Source: Gautieria morchelliformis (taxonomy: Eukaryota > Basidiomycota > Agaricomycetes > Gomphales > Gomphaceae). Taken from it: a stretch of 64,000 nt of DNA. Under the pieces are notes generated by a model. The model saw only the letters and a list, made by a program, of their open reading frames with translations. It was not told where the DNA came from and ran no database searches. Both the position numbers and the translations under genes were made by a program. This document shows, one piece after another, positions 46,207 through 58,947 of this stretch (positions within the stretch are counted from its first letter, which is position 1; each line of letters starts with the position of its first letter). The stretch lies in assembly GCA_015179125.1 (NCBI GenBank), contig WHVA01000518.1:1-64000 (forward strand), given 5' to 3'.

Positions 46207-46711
46207 GCCGCTGGGAGACAGGTCTATGGACCGTTGTCCATAGACCACACCATAGACCTCCCCACTAGCACCCATCCTCACACAGATAGATACATAACGC
46301 GCAAACAGATCAATACGCTGACCTGTATATAATTAGTATACATTGTGGAACTGGGTCAAAAAATTTCATTCCCGAAATTCGTTAAAATACAAATCGTTGA
46401 ACCCCTCAATTATGTAAAAAAAAAAAGTCCAAACGCACTTCTTATACAGCTGATACGACGAACAACGAAACCACCTTAATGTTACAATATCTTTTCAACG
46501 CGTCGAAAGCCGTTTCTCGATCTTAACAAACAGACGTTATTACTCTCCCCTAGATTTTATAACTTTATTCAAATAAATACCTGAACAGAACGACGTTTAT
46601 CTTCTGTTTTTCTTTCCTTCAACCCGCTAGTGGCGCGGCACGTGTGACCTCAATGGTGTGACCTTCAGCGCCCATAGTGGTCCAGGTCCATAGGTCTATA
46701 GACCTTGCTCC
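46207..46711. mobile_element. Candidate MITE with GGTCTATAGACC ends
   Basis: The two ends are inverted relative to each other: left CTGGGAGACAGGTCTATGGACC and right, reverse complemented, CTGGGAGCAAGGTCTATAGACC (shared blocks CTGGGAG and GGTCTAT). The left end also forms a perfect hairpin, GGTCTATGGAC with GTCCATAGACC. The 400 bases between are AT-rich without a gene. No convincing target-site duplication was found. Confidence 0.4.
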
Positions 46712-46919
46712 CAGTAACGCCAACGTCCTCCAGAAATGCTTGTTTCTTATATCACCGAGCTTGAGAGAAAAGCACTTTCTCATGCCTACCACAACAACCC
46801 AAAACCAAAAATTCCTTATTCTCATATAAACACACTAGCTATACCACTCCTTAGTGGATCGCTGACGACAATCGGCGATAGCACGAGGCTCCTACAAAAT
46901 AGAAGCCCCAAAAAATCCG

Positions 46920-49764
46920 ATGCCACCGAGCGTCGACCCACAGGTGCCTGCCACGTCACAAAACCGCACGAGGGCAGGCACCGCACAACAGAGCAGTACG
47001 AAGATGAGAGCTGAGCTACTGGCTGAACTGAGTGTATCAGTAAGAACTAGAGAGCAAGCTAGGCAGTTTCTCGACAGGTACGGGTACCACGGGAAAGACG
47101 AACCACTGTCAGCGGAGCAACTCAGCTATGTGCTGCTATCCCTGGCACACAATGCAGGTGGCAAAACACTGCAGGAGGGCATTAGAGCAGTGGCAGTATT
47201 GATGTTAGAGGAAGCGGCGAAAGGAGTAGGAGCAGCGGTGATGAAGCATGTTGAAAGGAGCCTGGAGCCGGCCCTCACCAAAGTCGCAGCGGTGGTCGAT
47301 GAGGCAAAGGAGACAGCCGAGCTAGCGAAGGCGGCGACGGAAGGAGCCTACAACGTCATAGAACACATCAACAGCATGAGGAAACCAAGCGGACAGAATG
47401 AAGACAACGAGACAGGGAGGATGACATATGCAGCTGCGCTCAAAGGTAATGTACTCCTGTCACATCCGAGTAATTTGGCGAGAGCGAAGGCTAGAGAAAG
47501 ACAAATACTGATCGACGGAGACCCCCAAGCGGAACAGAACGCGCTCACTGAGCTGACCGAACAGGAACTGGTAGCAAAAGCCAATGAAGCCATCGACATT
47601 CTGGGGGACGACCACAGCCACATCAGCAGGGCGTTCGTCGGGGCCAAAAAGCTAGCGAACGGCGGGATAGTTTTCGACTTGGAAACGGTGGAGGCGGCGA
47701 GGTGGATCCAAGCAAACAAAATAGCATTCCTTAGCAAGTTCAGTGGGACGGCCATGATAAAAGACAGGGCCCTATCGGTCATAGTGGAATACGTGCCCCT
47801 GAACCACTCTCCGGACGTGCTCGCGGAGATGGGAAAAATCGAACGAGACTCCAAGCTGCCATCGGGCTCCCTGATCTCAACTCGCTGGATAAAGCCCGTG
47901 CACAGAAGAACGGCGGGCCAAAAATCCGCCCACATCATAGTGAAATTCAGTAGCACAGAGGCCACAAACCAAAGCATAAGGGAGGGACTAATCATAGCAG
48001 GAAAGAGGACTTGGGCCAGGAGAATGAAGAGAGAGCCATGCCGCTGCCTAAAGTGTCAGGCATACAATGCGCGGCACATCGCCGCAGAATGCAATAGCCA
48101 CGAGACATGTGGGACCTGCGGGGATGAACACAGAACCGCTGATTGCCAAGAGAGCGACCCGAAGAGATGTTGTGACAAACGCAATTATTTCACTTCAAAT
48201 CATTTATATATAAAAAGAAACTAATAAAGAAAGAAAAGAAAAACAAAAGAAAAAACAAAAGAAACAGAAATTATATTCATGATAGATGTCGGCGCAGACG
48301 ACGATCACATGAAATTTATGTCATGCTATATTACTCATAGATCGGGTAATATACAGGAGTTCGAGCGTCGACCACGTGCGGTCGATCAGGGACAGCGCGC
48401 CTATCAGGTGATGGCATCGGCCATGACGCCGACAGGTGCCAGGCCATAGGTACCGAGGGGTGCGGGCACCAAACGCCGCAGAGAATAATAGACTGCGCAG
48501 GGGTACAGGGTGCTGTGGAGCGACCTGACAAAGTCACCTGCAGTATACATACTCAATCAGCTGCCCCACAGAAAGGGCACAGAGACAGTGGCCCCATCTC
48601 CAAGCCCAGCATATATGCTGGGCAGGGTAAACTCAGGTCCATTTTCTATTTGAATCCCATGACACGTCTGACTGATTACTATCTTAACATCATGTGGACA
48701 GGGGCTTTGTATACTAGGTACAGATCTCTATTCCAAGGCCCAGACAATCCTAACACCATCCCCATCACCCCATGACTTTATGACTATAAAATAATCACCC
48801 CTTAGTTACAAAGTAGTTTTTCGACCCATCCATCCAATATCTTGAACACTAGTAGTTACTATCAATATTGTATAAATAACTAGTACAAATGTATGAACGA
48901 AATCATCCAGAATTGATTATTCTGCCTCCTGAAATTACTGTAGTCTTGTTTGATAGCTACAGAGCGCAGATCTTGATAGTTTATTCCAAATCTTCGTTGA
49001 GAGTCTATTATCACTGTTTACTCTATACTACCTTAAAAGCGAATGCTTTTGATTTGACTATCCCTTGGATCGACACCAGTCTTCTGTCGATGCGGTCACG
49101 TGACCCTCATTCATCAGTGCTGGACGCGCCTCGAAGGGCTTAGTCAGCACATAGAAGAGAGGCAAACACAGTGGTTTCAATCACTGAGCAATCGATTTCA
49201 CTTGTTAAAAGGCACTAGTTGACATCTTAATCTAAAAAGAGATACAAATGCGCCAACTGCAACATGCAGGGACAGGCTTCATGGGACAGAACATGCCCAA
49301 CGTTCAGAGCAGCGTGTGTGGCGGCGGAAAAGAGTGACCCAGAACATACCTACAGATTTTTCCCAGACGAGCACCTGTGGACATAGGAGCAACAGAGAGA
49401 GACGGAAGAGGCAGTCGATGCAGGAGAAGTACTGAAAAGAGCCAGCGCCCACGAAGACAGAACGGCAAGAGCAGCAGAGGAAGAGGCGAACAGGGGGATA
49501 CAGATGAACGGCGTAAATGAAAGCAGGCGCCAGAGGGAACAAGAGGGATCAGGATACAGAACTAGGATGGAGGGCACAGCGAGCACCAGAGGAGAAGGAC
49601 AAAGGGAAAACCTGAGAATCGGACACAGAGACCAAGGCTGGCACAAACGTCAGCCAGGAGAGGGTAGGCAGAGCCGACTGGACGATTACGGGATAGGGAG
49701 CAGCCGCGAATGGCCCCAGATAGGACAGCGAACCGAGGGTGACAACAGCGCGATCCAAGGATGA
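46920..49764 (+). pseudogene. LINE B ORF1 (Gag-like), interrupted
   Basis: ORF1 is the RNA-binding partner of LINE reverse transcription. The start is ATG 46920. The N-terminus contains a helical, coiled-coil-like region (about 46990-47400), then a conserved middle domain, then zinc knuckles CRCLKCQAYNARHIAAEC and CGTCGDEHRTADC. The 1070-bp element is inserted at 48168. On the far side the frame continues with YKCANCNMQGQASWDRTC, so a third Cys cluster is split. A TAG at 49384-49386 replaces what should be Trp, because the same frame stays open to 49764 with an Arg/Gln/Glu-rich tail. ORF1 ends in TGA (49762-49764), overlapping the ATG of ORF2. Confidence 0.85.
48168..49237 (+). mobile_element. 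1.07-kb LTR-like element in LINE B
   Basis: A 1070-bp insertion beginning TGTTGTGACAAACGC and ending AATCTAAAA, flanked by an exact 5-bp duplication AGAGA (48163-48167 and 49238-49242). A very similar copy lies at 60520-61590. It starts TG as LTRs do but does not end CA and has no terminal inverted repeats. The most likely identity is a solo LTR of a Gypsy- or Copia-type element with an unusual 3' end. Two short frames (48515-48775 and 48889-49143) are open in both copies but show no domain. Confidence 0.85.
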
Positions 49765-52700
49765 ACGAGACAAACCAACAGCTAAAAAACTTGAGGATCA
49801 GACAGCAGACGTGATCAAATCCTTAATGGCAATGGCAGAAATGCTAGCTAAGTGCCCACCTGACTGATATGACATTCTCGCCGTCCAAGAACCATACATT
49901 GACTTCTTGGGAAACTCTAGAGCCACACCAAATTGGTATTCAGTCTATCCAAAAACACACTACCAGGACAAAGAAAAGAGGATGAGATTGATGATCCTAG
50001 TGAGCAAGAGAATAGCCACAAGTGCGTGGGGGGCTGAGGATGCAGGATCGCCGGACGTCACGGCAATAAAACTCAAAACATGCATGGGTAACATACTGAT
50101 CGTAAACATATACGCTGACTGCACACAGTCTGATAGTATAAGAGCCACGAGACGATACATGCAGAGGAAAGCGACACAAGAGGAGACACAGGGACAGGGA
50201 ACAGAAGAAGTAATCTGGCTAGGAGACTTCAATAGGCACCACCCGACGTGGGACGAACTCCGAAACTCTCACCTTTTCACCAGAGCCAACTTGGACAAAG
50301 CACAAACCCTGTTGGACGCGGTCTCGGAGTACGGGCTGCACATGGCTCTACCTAAGGGCATCCCCACTCTCAAAGCGATGGCCACAGGAAATCACACCCA
50401 GACAGATAACGTCTTCATCTCATCTCTATTAATAGAAAGCCTCACCAGTTGCGTAACAGTACCGGAGGACCGACCACCAAAAAGCGATCATTTCCCTCCT
50501 ATTGACACCACAATCGACGTGATGGTCAAAGCTAGCATACAGAGCCAGAGACCCAATTATAGGCAAGTAGACTGGAAGAAGTACACTGAGAAGCTCGACG
50601 CAAGACTACGGAGAAAAATAGGAACACCGATACCATTCACTAAGCAACAGTTTCATCACTACCTACGTGCACTGGCGACGGCCATAATAGACATGACAGA
50701 CGAAATGGTGCCGAAAAGCAAACAATCACCCTACATGAAGCGGTGGTGGTCCCTGCAGCTGACCCAGATCAGAGCGGAAACACAACGGCTGGGCAGGAGG
50801 TCGTACGTGAAGAGGGACAGCCCAGAAGACCCGATACACGGTAAGTACAAGAGCGCTAGGAACCGATACGCAGGAGCCATAGAGAAATCGAAGAAGCAGC
50901 ATTGGAGAGACTTCCTAGACAAAATAGACCAAAAGACAATCTGGACAGCACACAAGTACGCATCGCAGGACGCCAATGACGGGGGCCGAGCGAAAGTACC
51001 AGCACTGTCAGAAGTATGGGCAAATGGCACAAGGGCAACGGCGGAGATGAATGAGCAGAAAGCACACATGCTCTTCAACACATTCTTCCCAGAACCCGAT
51101 GCCGACGCAGAGCCCATACCACCAGACTATGAGTACCCCCCACCAGCATTTGAGTACCAGCCGATAACTGATGAGCAAATACGCAGAGCGGTAGACACTC
51201 TCAACCCGTTCAAAGCCCCAGGAGCAACGGCATACCGAATGAGCTCATCAAACAGTGTATCGACATTCTGATACCATACATAGGCCCCCTATTCCGCGCC
51301 ACCTTCGAGCTCCAGACGTTCCCGGCAGAATGGAGAGACTCCACCACGAAGGTCCTCCGCAAGCCAGGAAAGGCCGACTACACCATTCCCGGGGCATACA
51401 GGCCAATCGCACTGCTGGACACAATAGGAAAGGTATTGTCAGCATGCGTGGCGGAGGACCTAGTTAAAATGGCCGAGAAGCATCACCTGCTACCTGACAA
51501 CCATTTTGGATGCAGGCCCGGACGAGCGACGACCGACGCAATCCACTACGTGGTTGGCGAAGCGAAGGATGCGTGGAGGAAGGGCAAAGTGCTAGAGGTA
51601 CTATACCTGGATATCAAGGGAGCCTTCCCGAGCATCATCCTAAACAGGCTGACCCACAATATGCGCAGAAGGGGGGTACCGAGGGAATACACAGAATGGA
51701 TAGACAGGAAAGTCCGAGGCAGACTCACCACGGTGTGCTTCGATGATTACGCCTCAGCAACCAGACCAATAGAAAGGGGCATGGACCAGGGATGCCCCCT
51801 ATCTGCGATTGCATATCAATTCTACAACGGAGACCTGATAGACATCGCGAGAAGGGACAAAGGGGAAGGCAGCATAGGCTTTGTTGATGACACGACCTTC
51901 ATCACAGAAGGAGCAGACCTGAAGGACGCCTTCGCCAAATTGTCAGACATAATGACCAGAACAGATGGGGCATACAGCTGGGCCGAGAAGCATCAATGCC
52001 AATTCGCAATAGAAAATTCGGATTAATGGGACTCACCAGACGCAGAGAAAGAGACCCACAAAAACCGAGCAAGACGAGACCAGTAGAGAGGCCGTCAATA
52101 ATGTTAGGCGGGCACGTGATAAAGCCGACGACAATGCACAAGCTCCTAGGGGTAATAGTGGATCAGGAACTCAGGTTCAAAGATCACACGAACTATGCAC
52201 TAAAGAAGGGAGAGGCCTATATAAGCCAATACAGGAGACTTGTGAAGCCAACAGGGGGCGTTGCAGCTAAGCACATGAGAGTGTACTACTTAGTGGTCGC
52301 AGTACCGAGAATGCTATACGCGGCTAACCTGTTTCTCATACCAGTGACTAAGAAGCACAAGGGGACCAAAGGACACATCAACAAATTGGTGCGAATACAG
52401 CGCCAAGCAGCGCTGGACATAACAGGAGCCCTCAGATCCACAGCCACCGACACACTGGACGCGCACGTGAACTTACTCCCCTTTCCGCTGCTAGTAGCCA
52501 AGCATGTACACAGAGCCGCGGTGAGACTAGCATGTCTGCCTCTAGACCACCCACTCGCGAAGAAGGTCAGCAGGGCGGCGAAGAGGTATGTGAAACGTCA
52601 CTGGTCGCCGCTACACGAAATCATGCACGTCTTCAACCTCGTCCCAGACAAAATGGAGAAAATACACACTGTCGTACACGGGCCCAAGTGGACCCCAGCA

Positions 52701-53716
52701 TTTGGCGCACGGATACCACAGACGAAGGAGAGCGCGATAGCAGAGCATGACACAGAGAGAGCGGAGGTAATAGTATACTCCGACGGATCAAGTATAGAGG
52801 GCGGCGTAGGGGCAGCGGCGGTCTTATACAAGAACGGAGTGGAGATAAGATCCGCGAGGCTATACATGGGGCCAGACACCAAACACACAGTATTCGAGGC
52901 GGAGCTAGCCGGAGCGGCCATAGGAGCGAAGATGATGACACAGGAAAGGTGCGAGAGGTACACAATGGTCATAGACAACCAAGCGGCGATCCAAACGACT
53001 AGAAGAGAGAGAGCGATCCCCGGGCAGTATCTAGTTAACGCGCTACACACGCAGGTCCAAAAGGTTGTCCGGTGGCAGAAAGGAGCGAAGGTTGTCATGG
53101 ATGGGTACCGGGACACAAAGGGGTGGAAGGGAACGAGAGGGCGGACGAGGAAGCGAAGAAGGCGGCAAAGGGAGCAAACAGCAGGGATCGAGACATACCG
53201 ATTGAGTGCAGGGGAATGCTCCCAATAAGCAGAGCCACCAAGATCCAAAGACACAACACCTAGTTGAAGCTAGAGGCATGAAGGATGTTTGCTAAGTCTC
53301 CCAGAGCCCGCTTCAAGCATGAGATTGACCCCACGATGCCGTCTGCAGCGTTTGCAAAGATTACCAAAAACATGCCGCGCAAACATGCGAGCCTGCTCGT
53401 ACAACTCAGAACGGGACATGTCGCTCTGAACGGACACCTTCACAAAATAGGCAAGAAGGACTCCCCTACCTGTCCAGCGTGCAAGAACGCGAACGAGACC
53501 GTCCACCACTAGTTATTCCGATGCCCCGCATACCATGAACAGAGGAAAGCGCTGAGGAAAAAACTTGGGCGAGGGGCAGACTCGGTCAGAACTCTACTGG
53601 GGGGACATAAAGCCTTGGGGCACTTGTTCAGGTACATACATGACACGGGACAATTCAAGGAGCAGTACGGGAACACTTTGCTCCCAGCAAACGAGATGAG
53701 AGGTCAAGGGGAGTGA
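49761..53716 (+). pseudogene. LINE B ORF2 (endonuclease, reverse transcriptase, RNase H), inactivated
   Basis: The start ATG (49761-49763) overlaps the ORF1 stop. The endonuclease has ILAVQEPYID, VIWLGDFNRHHPTWD and PPKSDHFPP, the metal-binding and catalytic boxes of AP-type endonucleases. The reverse transcriptase has YRPIALLDTIGKVLS, YLDIKGAFPSI, GMDQGCPLSA and GFVDDTTF, with both Asp of the FVDD box kept. RNase H has YSDGSS, FEAELAGA, VIDNQAA and GNERADEEAKKA (four acidic residues). The tail has CPACKNANETVHH. Lesions: stop or frameshift near 49815, TGA after CPPD, frameshifts near 51233, 52018 and 53098, and stops after QRHNT (53261-53263) and after TVHH (53510-53512). It is dead, but its motifs are well preserved. 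Confidence 0.92.
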
Positions 53717-53818
53717 GCAAGGGAGAAGAAGGGACATGAAGAGCGCGAGAGAACACACACCTCACCCCCCAAAAGACGTTAAATTGGATAAAATAAAAAT
53801 AAAAAAACCGAGCTTGAG

Positions 53819-56800
53819 TAGCCGATATATATATATATATACTGAGCGCTCGGCACCCTACTTCCACACGCCAATCAGGGCAGGTATTGATGAGTGTGGC
53901 GTGATCGTGATCGCGTGGCGATGGCGTAATTGCGTGCGGGTGGCCTGATCGTGATCGCATGGCGCGTGCCTGATCGGGGTCGAGATGCGAAACGTCATCG
54001 TGGCTCCCGTGCGTAACTGGCGATTCTCAATGGCCGTCTATTGCTAGAGCCTTTCTATCGACCCTAGAGTATATCTGTCCTGAGACTCTCCGTCCCCCTT
54101 CGACCGTTGTTCCCTCTTCCCACTTTCCGGCCCCTGGTAGTGTGCGTGTGCGTACCGTCTGCCTCTTGGCGCTCCACCTTTCCTGTTGTTCTCTCATTCT
54201 TGTTCCTTGCCTGTCTCTCTCCATGTCGCCTGCTGTTCTACCTCCTGTTACATCACGCAACTCCTCTCAATATACACACTGCTCTCGCCTTCACCCACTC
54301 CTCCACCACACGACATCATCACATCTACCTGTCGAACGCAAGAGCAAGTGCGCAATCTACACCACGTGTCGGGCATGTCGTTGTATGTCTTGGGTCCTGC
54401 GTTCCTTCAGGCCAGGCATCCTCCCTTCCCATATTTGCATCCCAAAGCCATCTCGTGTTCTGTATAAGCGCTCACCCACACTCTCCAACCATCGCGTCCC
54501 ATCCTGGTATCCAGCTCCACGGCATCGACGGCTGCTTCACATCCACCTGTAATTTGTCAGCATGAAGGTCTATGACCTTGGAGTTGAGACCTGATGGGGG
54601 TTAAATGGTGCCGATGGGTGTTGCGGGAGCTAAAGGATGTGTTGCGGGTGACAGTGAGAGAATGAAACGACACGGTGAGAGGACAACACGGGCCAATGAG
54701 GAGTGGGACGACTCGTATGGACGAGCACCCACGCTCGCACACGCGTGGACTCTGAGACAAGGGAGAATGACGGGGTGGGACGATGAGATGAGAGAACGAC
54801 AGGATGATAATGAGAGGGAAGGATGAGATGGAAGGATGAGAGAATGGATGACACATGTACGCTTCAGTGTGTCAAGGACTCGATGAGTCAATCCTGAGTC
54901 AATTCAGCCTACCGCACCCGGTGTGAGTCTGAGGTATGCAGCCGTGGCGTGGTTAGTGTTGAGCGTAAACAGCTTGCGTTTGACACATGCTTGGAGGGAG
55001 GCCTTCGGTGAGGCGCATGCCTTATGTTTCAAGTGTTCCACCCTCCCGCATATTCTTGAATTGACCCTTGTCCACGGTCCGTTCTGGTCAACATAAGCCA
55101 AGCATTGACCGAAGGAACAATGGGGAAAACCAGAAAATGCCTTGACGCCTACGTCCAAGACAGAATCATTCTTCAAGGCCGGAGAATGCGATCTACCATG
55201 GAGTTAGCCAAGCCGACCGACCAGCCCGCTCTCCGCTGGCTGGTCTTGTCGCTCCCGACCCCACCATCACACGTTCCCGCAGGCCTCGCCTCTTCTACAC
55301 CGCCTCATTCCATTCTCTCTCATGCATTGAGCCCATGCTTCTGCTGATGACGCCCAAGGCCCGACCACCCCTCCCATATTCCCCATTCCCGCCCTGAGCA
55401 GATTGCCTTTATCAACCTCCGCACCTTCTCACCCGCTGTCCCCACACCCAAACCTGCATACCCATCTGGCTCTCCGCTTCGATACCCCCGCCCAACAGGG
55501 TAGCTCACACACAGGGTCCACTCTGCCCGAGCGAGGCTATCGGTGGTGTCATTTAATCCTAGAGCCGTGGCGGTAAATTGTTGTTAACCGTCGATACACA
55601 AGATTCGTGAGACGAGGTCAGACGGCGTCACGTGCTCCTCTTTCAGGGGTATAAAGGCACTCCGTGGAAGGACGGTAGTGATTCCCTCGGCCGAGCCCGG
55701 GATCAGCGCCAGAAGAAAAAAAAAAACTGCCGCAGCGCTGTTGCTTCTACAAAACGGCACCGAACCCACTTTTTAAAGCCCCGTCCGCATCTCCCCTTGT
55801 CCCACCGTTCCATCACCACCTCACCTCCTGGGTCCACGTCCATCACTTCAGCCCGGCCATCCCCACAGCAGCCCCAGCCTAAAATGGCCCCGCTGCATGC
55901 CTGTGCTACCGACTCCATGTACCCAATGGCGCGCCTGGAGGCAGGTGCGGGGAAGGAGGGAGTGATGATTCCCGCACTGGGTCTGGGATTGGACCGCCTG
56001 CCGTGTGAAACATTGATGATGGGGAGGAGGCTGCTGGTGACGCCGATGGCAGGCGATTCGGGTGAGGATGGGCTGGGGCCGGAGGAAGATAGTGCGGCTT
56101 CGTTCTTTGTCGTGCGTGTCGTTTCATTGTGGTCGCTGTTTGTTGCTTGGAGATGCCTGCATACCATTCAGGTCAGATGTGCTTCTTCAAAGGCCGTTGT
56201 GTATGTGGCCTACTCCGAGCCTGCGTGCTTTCTTTCTGTTGTCACATGTGCCAACACACCTTTGCCATTCCATTGCGGCCGTTCTTCCGGCCCTCTTCCT
56301 CTTGCGTCTGCCCTCTACCTCCTCCGCCTGCGCGCCTGCACCCTGTCCGTCTATGTGCACTGCCACATAGCGTGCTGTGTGTAGTGGATGGGCGTGGGCA
56401 ACGTTGTGTCAATGAAGGGGACGGATATGCTATGAGGAGGGAGACTCATACCCCGTTGTCCTGGCCCTTGTTCTGTCTGCTCGCGTATCCGAGGTTCTGC
56501 CGCATCCCCTGGGTGATGATGGTTTCTCCCACGTGACCCATATGGCGCTTGAGAGATGAATTGGCCACACGGTGCCACGTGTGTACGCTTCGCTGCGGGT
56601 TCCTGACTTCGGGTTCCTGGCACGCTACTTCACTTCTTGTGCTTCTTCCTCCTGATCTTGCCAACTTGCTGCTGTCCCTGTCGTGCTTCTGTTGCCAATC
56701 GGAGTTTGGCGCTAGAGACTTCCATTGATTGCCTTTTCTGGTGTTTCCGTCGTTTCGTGCGCCAGTTATACTCCGGTCCCCACTTGCTGTACGGCACAAC

Positions 56801-58716
56801 CTCCTTCCCGTGCCCATTCTGTGGAGGAGTGTGGAGATGTTTATGTTCTATTATTTTCGCCGTCTGCCATTCTTTTCGATTTTTAGTTTTAATTCTTGCT
56901 CCTCTCCATGAACACCAGATAGTCGCTGACACATACCTACTCACAGGGACGACGAGAGGCCTTCCAAGCCGCGCCGCTCCGCGTACGGGTGGAGTTTGGG
57001 AAAGAGCACGGCCGTGTCGCAACGTGTGCTGCACCGGACCGCCTCGGGAGATAGGATGAGCAGCACTGGGATGGGTGCTATCGCTGCATCAGCCATGTAA
57101 GAGATAAGGGAGAGCCCTGCGCTGCCGTACCTTAAGCCGCAGCGCAGATAGAGGAGAATATGTATGAGGGCCTTGTGGATGGAGGGGACGGGGTGGGAGT
57201 GGGGCTGCAGCCGCATCAAGCGTGGTGACCACCTTAGGTGGTTGCCCTGTGTACGCTGAATTGCCCAATAAGGCAACTGGACCTGCTGCCGAGGCCGGAT
57301 TGGTGTGTTTGCATGGCCGCCGACAGGTCTTTAGCTATCAGTCACATGCTGATGGTGATCGGAAGTGCGACTCAGGTGAGATTGCAATTTAGTACTTTGG
57401 GTTCACTATGAAACTGCTCAAGCACAAGACAGGCTTCGTTCTTCGGTGTATTTACATTCTATCTCACCCACATCCCTGCCAACACAACGCTTACTGAGGG
57501 ACTGTACCTGGAAGAAATAAAGGGGCAAGGAGAAGCGAGCGCGAAGGAAGCGACGAGGAGATGATGCGAGGAGAAATGATGGATGAGTGGCTCGGCACAG
57601 GTTGTAATGTAGTGTGTAAATAATGGCTAGCGCCGTTGTAATTGGAAAAACCAAATGTTAGTATGTTCTGAATGCTGAAAAGAGTCTATGCGAAGGGGAC
57701 CATCTGTGCACCAACCGTGCGCCACGGCTCGTGCTCCCTGTGTTCAGACTATGCACCATGGACAAGAACCGCCGCCCTGCGCAGCTCATTCTGCACAAGT
57801 TCAATCACTGGTTCTCCTTCGCCCACCCTACACGCGCCGCCACCATGCACGCGGGGAAGCGCAGGAGCGGGGGGACGCACGCGTGCGTGTACAGCGCGTT
57901 TGCGAGCGTCGTGAGGGCGAGGAAGGGGTCCCCTCATGTAGCGTCGTGGGCGTGGGGTTTGCCAGCGTGGGCGATGGTTCCTGGGGGCGCGCGTTAGCCT
58001 GCTTGAAGATGGCGTCGGCAGCAAGGGCAAGGAGAAGAGCCTCACAGCTCCTTCCAGCCAATCTGCCGCAAATGCGCTTCATCCTCCACGATCTGCCGCG
58101 TCTGCTCCTAGCTCAGCCTGGTCGGGTAAGTAATGTTTGGCACGAGGCCGCTCGTCTGCATATTTCACATATCATAGACCAAGCGCGGGTACTGTGGCAG
58201 ACACAGTGCGGTGATGATGAGGAGATGGCCAGCATGTGGACATCTCTTCGGCAACGGCCATGCGACCGTCAGCTGTGGGATCTGGTAATGAGACTCAGTC
58301 TATGGATGACGCATAGACCGACGTCGTACCAGAAGGCGCTACAGTGACGGTTTGCATACTATTCTGTGATTCTGCGTGGTAAGAGATCGCTGGGAATAAG
58401 CCATGCTTGTCCCACGATGACCAGATAACACTGGAACTGGTACTTGACTGGGTTGCTCATGTTTCTGATTCGACGCTTGTGAGAGTTTGGAAGGGGAGAT
58501 GTGCGCGGCAGATTCAGATGAAGGGGGAGAGGCTGGGGACTGCGGCGAGCGAGACTTGTTCGGCGTATCGGTGTCATAGCCACTGATACTACCTTCTTCG
58601 TCACGTTTGTGTGGAGAATCTTTACGTGGCGCAGGAACCTTCAACAAGAGACTGCAAGATGGCGCGGGATCACAGGGTAGTTTGGCTACGGCGGACGACG
58701 AGGCCTGCGGTCCTCC
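53819..58716. other. Gene-poor region between two LINEs
   Basis: Nearly 5 kb with no gene I can support. It contains a TA run at about 53826-53841, the repeat shared with 45955-46090 at about 56810-56930, and many long antisense frames caused by GC- and pyrimidine-rich sequence. A Ser/Pro-rich minus-strand frame at 58339-58647 (SPQSPASPPSSES and similar) could be an exon of a low-complexity protein, but no partner exon was found. Confidence 0.4.
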
Positions 58717-58947
58717 TTTTTTTTTTTTTTTTTTTTTTTTTTAATCCAATTTATCGTCTTTTGGGGTGTGGCCCTATGTAAGACGCTTCTACAAATACCC
58801 GGTTGACAATTTTCTTCTATCTAGCCCTTATATCTCTATCTCTGCTTCTGCTCCATGGGCGACACCCTGGGCTTGTCCGTGCCTCCGTTGGTGAGGTTTG
58901 GTTGCGCTTCTCTCGCGGTTCATCCCTACTCCTTCTCTTCTTCCTCC

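Larger units (their letters stand above)
46766..53807 (+). mobile_element. Full-length LINE (LINE B) with a nested LTR-like element
   Basis: A complete non-LTR retrotransposon flanked by an exact 11-bp target-site duplication CCGAGCTTGAG (46755-46765 and 53808-53818). Without the nested 1070-bp element and its duplicated 5 bp it would be about 5.97 kb. It has a 154-base 5' UTR, ORF1 with zinc knuckles, ORF2 with AP-type endonuclease, reverse transcriptase, RNase H and a C-terminal zinc finger, and a 3' UTR ending AAAAGACGTTAAATTGGATA plus an A-rich tail. The domain order fits fungal LINEs of the Tad/I group. Confidence 0.95.

Noticed and set aside
48515..49143. Two open frames of 86 and 84 codons shared by both 1.07-kb elements
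   Set aside because: The copies are too similar for open frames to be informative, amino-acid changes are frequent, and no domain is visible.
53826..53841. TA dinucleotide run as a transposon target or regulatory site
   Set aside because: A simple repeat with no associated ends or duplications.
55632..57034. Several long overlapping frames on both strands
   Set aside because: Low-complexity and GC-rich; no domain, splice pattern or duplicate supports a gene.
58717..58742. T-run as a transcription terminator
   Set aside because: It is the reverse complement of the LINE C A-tail next to the shared LINE 3' end.
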